A stretch of DNA of 46,984 bases from Syntrophorhabdaceae bacterium. Lineage in GTDB: Bacteria > Desulfobacterota > Syntrophorhabdia > Syntrophorhabdales > Syntrophorhabdaceae. The stretch covers positions 1 through 46,984 of the forward strand of contig JAOAGQ010000037.1 of the NCBI GenBank assembly GCA_026415675.1, given 5' to 3'. Below, piece by piece: positions 41,614 to 46,984 of the stretch; the first letter of the stretch is position 1; each line of letters starts with the position of its first letter. Under the pieces are notes generated by a model that was not told the DNA's origin, ran no database searches, and worked only from the letters and a program-made list of their open reading frames with translations. Position numbers and translations under genes: made by a program.

Positions 41614-41622
41614 TGTTAAAAT
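41614..41622 (+). promoter_or_regulatory. Extended -10 promoter for the small Lys-rich gene
   Basis: TG-T-TAAAAT matches an extended -10 box about 30 bases before the ATG at 41654. No clear -35 element is visible because the terminator occupies that region. Confidence 0.35.
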
Positions 41623-41653
41623 CTCATGAAGATCTAAATCAAAGGAGGTTTTT

Positions 41654-41755
41654 ATGGCAGGGAAGGACAAGCCGAAAAACGAGACAAAAAAACCCCCACA
41701 GAAGACCTTGAAAGAAAAGAGAAAGGAAAAACAGGAGAAGGCAAAGAATAAATAA
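41654..41755 (+). CDS. 33-residue Lys-rich small protein
   Basis: ATG 41654 follows a strong AAAGGAGG site and opens a 33-codon frame ending TAA. The product begins MAGKDKPKNETKKPPQKTLK and is about 40 percent Lys/Arg, without hydrophobic residues to build a core, so it is predicted disordered. It stands between a terminator and adk with its own ribosome site, which argues for a real gene. I do not recognise a family. RNA or ribosome binding would suit its charge but is a guess. Confidence 0.6.
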   Translation: MAGKDKPKNETKKPPQKTLKEKRKEKQEKAKNK

Positions 41756-41787
41756 TACTATCCATATTCAACCACAAGGAGGAAAAA

Positions 41788-42429
41788 ATGAGGATTGTGT
41801 TGCTGGGTGCGCCTGGCGCAGGGAAGGGTACTATTGCTAAAAAACTTACAGATTACGATGGTTCTGTCCAGATATCAACAGGGGATATCCTGAGGAATGC
41901 GGTAAAGGCAGGGACAGAACTCGGAAAAAAGGCGCAGGGATATATGGAAAGGGGAGAGCTTGTCCCCGATGAACTCATCATGGAGATCATGGAGGCGAGA
42001 CTGAAAGAGCCGGACTGCGAAAAAGGTTTTATCCTCGATGGTTTTCCAAGGACCATACCCCAGGCAGAGGCCCTAAAAAAGCTTCTCGATAAGCTAAACC
42101 TTAAACTCGATAAGGTGATAAACCTCGATGTGCCGAAGGATGTGATCCTCGATCGGTTGACGACGAGAAGAACATGTTCAAACCCTGACTGTCAGGAGAT
42201 CTATAACGTAAAGAGCAAGCCTCCGGCCCCGGACGGGACATGTTTGAAATGCGGCTGGCCTGCCGTTCAGCGAGCGGACGAGACGGTGGAGGCGATAACG
42301 AAACGCCTTGAAACATACAACGAAAAGACCGCCCCTCTTATCGACTTTTATTCAAAAGAGGGTCTTTTAAAGACTATAAGCTCTCTAAGTAGTGAAGAAA
42401 TAGTGGAAAAGATAAAAGAGGCCATTTAA
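41788..42429 (+). CDS. adk: Adenylate kinase
   Basis: The 213-residue protein has the P-loop GAPGAGKGTIAKKL at residues 7-20, the AMP-site element STGDILRNAVKAGTELGKKA and DGFPRTIPQAEAL. The LID carries a four-Cys zinc site (CSNPDC and CLKCG), as in Gram-positive-type and many deltaproteobacterial enzymes. It converts ATP and AMP to two ADP in the cytoplasm. Here it is not beside secY or ribosomal protein genes. AGGAGG lies six bases upstream of the ATG. Confidence 0.97.
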   Translation: MRIVLLGAPGAGKGTIAKKLTDYDGSVQISTGDILRNAVKAGTELGKKAQGYMERGELVPDELIMEIMEARLKEPDCEKGFILDGFPRTIPQAEALKKLLDKLNLKLDKVINLDVPKDVILDRLTTRRTCSNPDCQEIYNVKSKPPAPDGTCLKCGWPAVQRADETVEAITKRLETYNEKTAPLIDFYSKEGLLKTISSLSSEEIVEKIKEAI

Positions 42430-42468
42430 GGTCGGAATAGACTCCATAAAATTACGGTGACTTTAAAT

Positions 42469-43296
42469 ATGAGGGTAGGGTTCTCCACGTATTTTTTTGT
42501 TAAAAAACCAGTGGGTGATGTGCTCAAAGAGATCATCTCATCGGGGGTAAAGACCATCGAGTTGTCCTTTGAGATACCCGGGGTTCTACAGATGGACGAC
42601 GGTTTTATTGAAAAGACCGAGAAATTAAAGGAAGAGGAGGGGGTTGAGTTTTCCATGCATGCCCCCTTCTTTGAGATAAACCTCGGGAGTTTCTTTCAAA
42701 AACACAGGGAATACTCGAAAGAGAGGCTATTTGAGGCGATCGCCGTGGCATCGAGGATAGGGTGCAACCCTGTCGTTGTCCATCCTGGTTTTTTTCTCCT
42801 AACAGGGAGAGTGAAAGAACTGGAAGAGAAGACAAAGGGGTATTTCCTCGATGATCTCGAGGAGATATACGTATACGGAAAGGAGAGGGGTGTCGATGTA
42901 ACCCTTGAAAATGTTTATATCCCTGTATTTTTCTTTTCAAGGTTCGAACAGTTTGATGAGATAAAGAGACGGATACCGTCCATAGGCATCACCCTCGATG
43001 TAGGGCATGCGTATATTGCGGCCTGTATGAGGGGAGAAAAAGAGCCGGAAGAAGCGATAATAAGGGACATAAAACAGATCGGTCTCGACCATATCCACCA
43101 CGTCCATCTCCACAACAACATGGGTATGAGAGATGACCATCTTTTCCTCGGAGGCCGTATGGACCTGAAAAAGGTTTTAAAGGGGCTATACAGGATGGGT
43201 TACGAGAAGAAGGTGATTATAGAGAGTTATGAAATGGAGGATATGGGGATAGATAGGGTCCTTACCCGTCTTGCGGAGATAAGCCCTGGAGGTTAA
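42469..43296 (+). CDS. Sugar-phosphate isomerase/epimerase-like TIM-barrel protein
   Basis: ATG 42469 gives MRVGFSTYFFVKKPVGDVLK, the usual start of the xylose isomerase-like/AP endonuclease 2 family; an upstream GTG (42457) lacks a ribosome site. The 275 residues show metal-site strands in order: ELSFEIP, FSMHAPFFEINLG, PVVVHPGFF, VTLENVYIP, GITLDVGHAYIA, HIHHVHLHNNMG and VIIESYEM. These place His, Glu and Asp ligands as in the family. The substrate is not predictable. It follows adk by about 40 bases. Confidence 0.82.
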   Translation: MRVGFSTYFFVKKPVGDVLKEIISSGVKTIELSFEIPGVLQMDDGFIEKTEKLKEEEGVEFSMHAPFFEINLGSFFQKHREYSKERLFEAIAVASRIGCNPVVVHPGFFLLTGRVKELEEKTKGYFLDDLEEIYVYGKERGVDVTLENVYIPVFFFSRFEQFDEIKRRIPSIGITLDVGHAYIAACMRGEKEPEEAIIRDIKQIGLDHIHHVHLHNNMGMRDDHLFLGGRMDLKKVLKGLYRMGYEKKVIIESYEMEDMGIDRVLTRLAEISPGG

Positions 43297-43324
43297 GTTA
43301 GTCGGCACTGCCAGCAACTTTACA

Positions 43325-43353
43325 TTGAAACTTCCCTTTTTATGTGTGATACT
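43325..43353 (+). promoter_or_regulatory. Sigma-70-like promoter of the M50 protease gene
   Basis: TTGAAA (43325-43330), 17 bases, GATACT (43348-43353). The start would fall about five bases before the ATG at 43365, and no ribosome site is visible, so the mRNA may be leaderless or nearly so. Confidence 0.5.
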
Positions 43354-43364
43354 AAAAGCCATAT

Positions 43365-43988
43365 ATGGGCCTTATAAACTTACTCTTTAAAGACCCTCTC
43401 GCATTCTTCATCATCGCCATTCCCCTTCTCTACTCCATCATCATCCATGAACTCGCCCACGGATGGGTTGCATATAAGATGGGGGATCCTACGGCAAAAT
43501 GGCTTGGGAGGTTGAGCCTAAACCCTTTGCGCCATATAGACCCCATAGGGACCATCATGCTCTTCGTCTTTGGATTCGGATGGGCAAAACCCGTGCCTGT
43601 GAACTTTGAAAACTTAAGGGATGAACGTAAAGGCCTCATCTTCGTCTCTTCCGCAGGGATTGTGGCAAATATCATACTCGCCTTTTTTGCCCTTTTCTTT
43701 TTGCGTCTGATGGCATTGTCTCCCTTCGATATCCTCTCGGAGATGCTCTACTACTTTGCCCAGATTAATATCATGCTCGCCTCTTTTAACCTCATCCCCA
43801 TACCACCCCTTGACGGTTCTAAGATCCTCATGGGCTTTTCTTCAAGGAGGTTTCAGTATTCATTGATGAGACTTGAGCCTTACGGGATGTTCATCATCAT
43901 AGCCCTTCTGTGGCTTAGGGTACTCGACCCGTTGATCGCTTTTTTTAGGTTTTTGATACTTGCATTTATCGGTTTACTGATTCGGTGA
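43365..43988 (+). CDS. M50 family (site-2 protease-like) membrane metalloprotease
   Basis: The 207-residue protein has about five membrane segments, the zinc motif HELAHGW in the first one (His residues near 28 and 32) and the third ligand in FNLIPIPPLDGSKIL. Both motifs are intact, so it should be active as an intramembrane protease. It lacks PDZ domains, as in the short Rv0359-like subfamily. The target is unknown. It stands alone between the epimerase-like gene and the OmpR-type system. Confidence 0.9.
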   Translation: MGLINLLFKDPLAFFIIAIPLLYSIIIHELAHGWVAYKMGDPTAKWLGRLSLNPLRHIDPIGTIMLFVFGFGWAKPVPVNFENLRDERKGLIFVSSAGIVANIILAFFALFFLRLMALSPFDILSEMLYYFAQINIMLASFNLIPIPPLDGSKILMGFSSRRFQYSLMRLEPYGMFIIIALLWLRVLDPLIAFFRFLILAFIGLLIR

Positions 43989-44005
43989 TACCGTTCAGAA
44001 ATGTA

Positions 44006-44035
44006 TTGATACTGTGTACTGCCATCGCATAAGAT
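44006..44035 (+). promoter_or_regulatory. Possible promoter of the OmpR-type two-component operon
   Basis: TTGATA (44006-44011), 18 bases, TAAGAT (44030-44035), 50 bases ahead of the ATG at 44086. Both boxes deviate from consensus; a TTGACA at 44042 lacks a matching -10. Confidence 0.3.
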
Positions 44036-44085
44036 ATAACATTGACAGTTGCTACTAAAAAATTAATCGATAAAGGCGCCCTTAT

Positions 44086-44763
44086 ATGAGGCTTCTGTTG
44101 GTAGAAGACGATGAAAAGCTCGCCTCTTTTGTTGTAAATGGGTTCAGACAGGCCGGTTTTGCGGTGGATCGTGCAGCCGATGGTGAAACAGGGCTTGATC
44201 TTGCCCTCTCTGAATCCTATGATGTCTGTGTCATCGATATCATGCTGCCAGGCCTTGATGGATTGAGCCTCATCGAAGAGATGAGGCGCAAAAAGAAAAA
44301 TACACCGGTCATTATATTAAGTGCTAAACGCTCTGTGGAAGACAGGGTAAAGGGGCTACAGATCGGAAGTGACGACTACCTCGTAAAGCCCTTTTCTTTT
44401 TCTGAACTCCTTGCCCGGGTCTATGCCCTGATGAGAAGGACAAGGGCCGGTCAAGAAATCACTAAAATAACGGTAGGGGACCTCTCATTAGACCTTGTGA
44501 CGAGAGAGGTGTTTTATGGAAACCGTAAGATAGATCTGCAACCCCGGGAATTTTCCCTCCTTGAATATCTCATGCGCAATAACAACAGGGTTCTATCCAA
44601 AACAATGATAATGGAGCATGTATGGGATTATTCCTTTGACCCCCAGACAAACGTGGTAGATGTATTGGTATGCAGACTTCGCAAGAAAATAGAAGAGGCA
44701 GAGCCTAAAAAGCAGATTATTCATACCATCAGAGGGGTCGGCTATGTCCTCAAGCCTTCTTGA
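44086..44763 (+). CDS. OmpR/PhoB-family response regulator
   Basis: The 225-residue protein has a receiver domain with an acidic pocket (VEDDE), phosphorylatable Asp51 in CVIDIMLPG and Lys in YLVKPFSF. A winged-helix DNA-binding domain follows (VLSKTMIMEHVWDYSFDPQTNVVDVLVCRLRKKI, in two parts). It most resembles the CusR/CopR group of metal-stress regulators. Its last 20 bases overlap the kinase gene. Direct GTAATGT repeats before the PepSY-like gene are candidate binding sites. Confidence 0.93.
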   Translation: MRLLLVEDDEKLASFVVNGFRQAGFAVDRAADGETGLDLALSESYDVCVIDIMLPGLDGLSLIEEMRRKKKNTPVIILSAKRSVEDRVKGLQIGSDDYLVKPFSFSELLARVYALMRRTRAGQEITKITVGDLSLDLVTREVFYGNRKIDLQPREFSLLEYLMRNNNRVLSKTMIMEHVWDYSFDPQTNVVDVLVCRLRKKIEEAEPKKQIIHTIRGVGYVLKPS

Positions 44764-46150
44764 TAGGGCAAAAAGAAACTTTAGTCTCCGCCTGACCTTA
44801 TGGTATGCCGTTGTTTCTGTTATTGCCTATGTTGTGATCTTTACCCTTGCCTACTATAACCTATTATCTTCACTGAAAAAGGAAGATGAGAAGGCGATTT
44901 CCTCTATATTTAACAAATACCGGCAATACTATAATGAAGACGGTCTATCAGGTCTCCAATCGCAGATTGCCCTCGAGAGGAATTCGGAAAAACCTGTGCT
45001 TTTTCTTGTCCGTGTCGCAGACCAGGATAATCACAGCCTTTTTCTGAGCCTCCCTGATAAATGGCAAGGGGTTGACCTTGTGCAGATTGGCCCTATAAAT
45101 ATCAATATGAAGATTCAGAAGATACGGCCTAAGATCAGTAACATAGAGACCCTCTTTGAAATCCACACATTCGCCCTTGAAGATGGGAATTTTATGCAGA
45201 TAGGCAATGAGATTATCCAAAGGGAGGAGCTACTTACCCGTTTCAGGCATATCTTTTTCGCCGTGATGATACCTGCGATCCTGATTGCCTTAATAGGGGG
45301 TTACCTTGTCACATTCAAGGCCCTTCTCCCTATTAGGCATCTAACAGGAACCATAAAATCCATAGTAAAAACCGGGGAGGTAGGGGCCCGGGTTCCTGAA
45401 GGAAAGACGGATAATCAATTCAGTGAACTTATAGTGCTATTCAACGATATGATTGGACGTATCGAACACCTCATCGAGGGGATGAAGGAATCTCTCGATA
45501 ATGTAGCCCATGAGGTGCGAACACCCATAACACGACTTCGGGTTCTCGCAGAAAACGCCCTCGCCTCTGACCAGGATATTGGGTCATACCGGGAAGCCCT
45601 CTCTGATTGCATGGAGGAGTCTGAACGCTTAATAAAAATGCTCAACACATTAATGGACATCTCAGAGGCAAAGGCAGGAACGCTAAAGCTTGACAGGGAG
45701 GAAGGGGATATATCTTCACTCGTTGAAGAAGTTGTAGAGGTCTATGGTTATATTGCAGAAGAGAAGAACATTAAGATCAATACAGAGTATTCAGAAGGAG
45801 TGATGGCCCTTGTCGACCCGAACAGGATACGGCAGGCTCTCGGTAACCTTATCGATAACTCCGTTAAATATACACCCCCAGGGGGCATGGTAAATATAAG
45901 GGTATACAAAAAAGAGCCTAAAGAGGCTGTTATAGAGATAAGGGATAATGGCATCGGGATAGACGAAAAGGATCTCCCGAAGATATGGGAGCGCCTCTAT
46001 CGGGGAGACCAAAGTCGTTCCCAGAAGGGGCTCGGGCTTGGATTGAGTCTTGTAAAATCAATTGTAGAACTCCACGGGGGACATATAGAAGTAAAAAGTA
46101 GACCAAACTTCGGTTCCACCTTTTTTGTTTATCTCCCTATAAAAGAATAG
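44744..46150 (+). CDS. Sensor histidine kinase (CusS-like), partner of the OmpR-type regulator
   Basis: The 468-residue kinase has a membrane segment near residues 17-40, a periplasmic region of about 125 residues, a second segment near 168-190, HAMP, HisKA with the acceptor in LDNVAHEVRTPITRLRVL, and the ATP domain (LGNLIDNSVKYTPPGG, IRDNGIGIDE, GLGLGLSLVKSIVELHGG). The H-box form VAHEVRTPI is typical of the CusS/QseC group. It begins inside the regulator gene, so the pair is translationally coupled. The signal could be metal or envelope stress. Confidence 0.92.
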   Translation: MSSSLLDRAKRNFSLRLTLWYAVVSVIAYVVIFTLAYYNLLSSLKKEDEKAISSIFNKYRQYYNEDGLSGLQSQIALERNSEKPVLFLVRVADQDNHSLFLSLPDKWQGVDLVQIGPININMKIQKIRPKISNIETLFEIHTFALEDGNFMQIGNEIIQREELLTRFRHIFFAVMIPAILIALIGGYLVTFKALLPIRHLTGTIKSIVKTGEVGARVPEGKTDNQFSELIVLFNDMIGRIEHLIEGMKESLDNVAHEVRTPITRLRVLAENALASDQDIGSYREALSDCMEESERLIKMLNTLMDISEAKAGTLKLDREEGDISSLVEEVVEVYGYIAEEKNIKINTEYSEGVMALVDPNRIRQALGNLIDNSVKYTPPGGMVNIRVYKKEPKEAVIEIRDNGIGIDEKDLPKIWERLYRGDQSRSQKGLGLGLSLVKSIVELHGGHIEVKSRPNFGSTFFVYLPIKE

Positions 46151-46183
46151 GCAATAGTACCCTCTTTACACCTTTCAAAAATG

Positions 46184-46225
46184 TAATGTCCGTGAAATAC
46201 TCCCGTAATGTTTATCCGTTATAAT
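46184..46225 (+). promoter_or_regulatory. Promoter with direct repeats before the PepSY-like gene
   Basis: A perfect TATAAT (46220-46225) has no good -35 box. Instead two copies of TAATGT (46184-46189 and 46206-46211, both preceded by G) lie 22 bp apart, two helical turns, in the position of an activator bound next to RNA polymerase. The OmpR-type regulator encoded just upstream is the obvious candidate. Confidence 0.5.
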
Positions 46226-46254
46226 AGTGGAAAATTATAAATAGGAGGTTTGAT

Positions 46255-46800
46255 ATGGAAAAACGATTTGTTTCAGTACTACGAACGGCACTTTTTGTGA
46301 TTGCCATTATAGGACTCATTGCGACACTCGCCTCTGCAAAAGGCAAAAAGGAGAAGGGAACATATGTAGCACCGACCATCACGGCAGAGCAGGCCATATC
46401 TACAGTCAAGGCTGCCTTACCAAAGCTCACAGCAGGAAATAGTTATGTAAAGACAGGAAAGAGAGGGGAAAAGAGACTCGAGGTACCCCTTATTCTTGAT
46501 GGGAATATTGTATCCCGGATAAGACTCAACCCTGCAACAGGGGAGATACTCCCGAAAGGACTGGATACTGCCGTCAGTACGGTATCTGCCTCATCGGAAC
46601 AGGCGGTAAAAATCGTCCAGCAGGCCCTTCCCAATTTAGATATAGCATCGGTGAGTCTTGGCAAACAGGGGGAATGGAAGGTAGAATTAACCCTAAAAAA
46701 GGTGGTCATTACCCATATAAACGTAAATGGTAATACCGGTGAGATAATTCCCGACATAAAGGCAAACCGGGACGCATCATTTTACACTAAGACGCAATAA
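46255..46800 (+). CDS. Secreted protein with two PepSY-like repeats
   Basis: The 181-residue protein has a signal peptide (MEKRFVSVLRTALFVIAIIG up to about residue 28, SA-K) and two repeats of about 65 residues. Each begins with a helix, ITAEQAISTVKAALPKL and ASSEQAVKIVQQALPNL, and ends in a strand-turn with a Thr-Gly-Glu-Ile element (NPATGEILP, NGNTGEIIP). This is the PepSY plan, found in periplasmic inhibitors and redox or metal accessory proteins. It lies behind the CusSR-like pair, with AGGAGG upstream, and is probably its regulated target. Confidence 0.78.
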   Translation: MEKRFVSVLRTALFVIAIIGLIATLASAKGKKEKGTYVAPTITAEQAISTVKAALPKLTAGNSYVKTGKRGEKRLEVPLILDGNIVSRIRLNPATGEILPKGLDTAVSTVSASSEQAVKIVQQALPNLDIASVSLGKQGEWKVELTLKKVVITHINVNGNTGEIIPDIKANRDASFYTKTQ

Positions 46801-46860
46801 TTGTTCTGTTTTTAAATTATTCTGTCCGTAGATAATGATGTGGTATTTTTAATGATTCTT

Positions 46861-46889
46861 GGGGGGCATTGCATTTGGCCATGCCCCTC
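46861..46889. other. GC-rich hairpin after the PepSY-like gene
   Basis: GGGGCAT (46863-46869) pairs with ATGCCCC (46881-46887), extended by one wobble and one G-C pair, around an 11-base loop. No T-run follows on either strand, so it is not a standard intrinsic terminator, though it may end or protect the upstream mRNA. Confidence 0.4.
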
Positions 46890-46947
46890 GAAAATTAATT
46901 TACATGTTAGGCATAATCAAACATATCCACATACAGAGAAGTTATTA

Positions 46948-46984
46948 ATGAAAACCAAAACAGGATATGTTACACCACAAGGGA
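46948..46984 (+). CDS. Possible start of a further gene, cut by the window edge
   Basis: ATG 46948 opens 12 codons (MKTKTGYVTPQG) to the right edge without a stop. A weak AGAGAAG lies upstream. Too little is visible to name or confirm it. Confidence 0.25.
   Translation, partial: MKTKTGYVTPQG

Overview
The window reads as a chromosome segment of a strictly anaerobic, Gram-negative bacterium, probably of the Desulfobacterota/syntroph type; a Nitrospirota relative cannot be excluded. The basis is a tungsten aldehyde oxidoreductase family gene, an oxygen-sensitive 2-oxoacid oxidoreductase, a B12 mutase, a molybdenum hydroxylase, a nickel-pincer racemase family gene, a sigma-54 promoter with its NtrC-type regulator, an outer-membrane barrel, and heavy use of AGG/AGA and ATA codons. 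There is no rRNA, tRNA, CRISPR array or insertion sequence.

Left part (1-17000): the end of a barrel protein; an AOR-family gene and an RsbV/RsbW-type switch pair on the minus strand; then a plus-strand run of pgeF, an NtrY-like kinase, a ParB-like protein, an SPL-type radical SAM protein, an SDR and a DUF4013 membrane protein. A textbook sigma-54 promoter (10388-10403) then starts a ZraP/ZraSR-like envelope-stress operon: Spy/CpxP-like protein, glycine-zipper lipoprotein, second Spy-like protein, sensor kinase and sigma-54 activator. A long hairpin with a C-rich loop lies inside it.

Hidden gene set (14855-15489, minus strand): a near-consensus sigma-70 promoter drives three small genes: a 58-residue six-Cys protein, a 58-residue zinc ribbon, and a 77-residue NifU-like protein interrupted by one in-frame TGA. 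The TGA falls where NifU has the second Cys of its CxxC. It is followed by a hairpin with a GGUCU apical loop at the same spacing as the E. coli fdhF SECIS. I read this as an unannotated selenoprotein, and it is the most novel observation here.

Right-centre part (16958-41604): a catabolic island. A GntR/FCD regulator precedes a four-gene 2-oxoacid:acceptor oxidoreductase with a fused GltD-like/ferredoxin subunit, TRAP subunits DctQ and DctM, and a LarA-family enzyme. Two UroD-like genes run the other way. A divergent promoter region then starts a run of class III CoA transferase, GntR/FCD regulator, B12 mutase small and large subunits, hydantoinase/oxoprolinase A and B, PaaK-like CoA ligase, molybdenum hydroxylase (FAD, FeS and Mo subunits) and a D-2-hydroxyacid dehydrogenase, ending at an intrinsic terminator. 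The ligase, Mo hydroxylase, HyuAB, CoA transferase and mutase set is the one known for anaerobic indole-3-acetate (auxin) degradation in Aromatoleum. The upstream enzymes could feed it from indole-lactate/indole-pyruvate. This substrate is inferred from gene content only.

Right end (41600-46984): a 33-residue Lys-rich small protein, adk, a TIM-barrel epimerase-like protein, an M50 protease, an OmpR-type two-component system, and a secreted PepSY-like protein whose promoter carries direct repeats that may be the regulator's sites.
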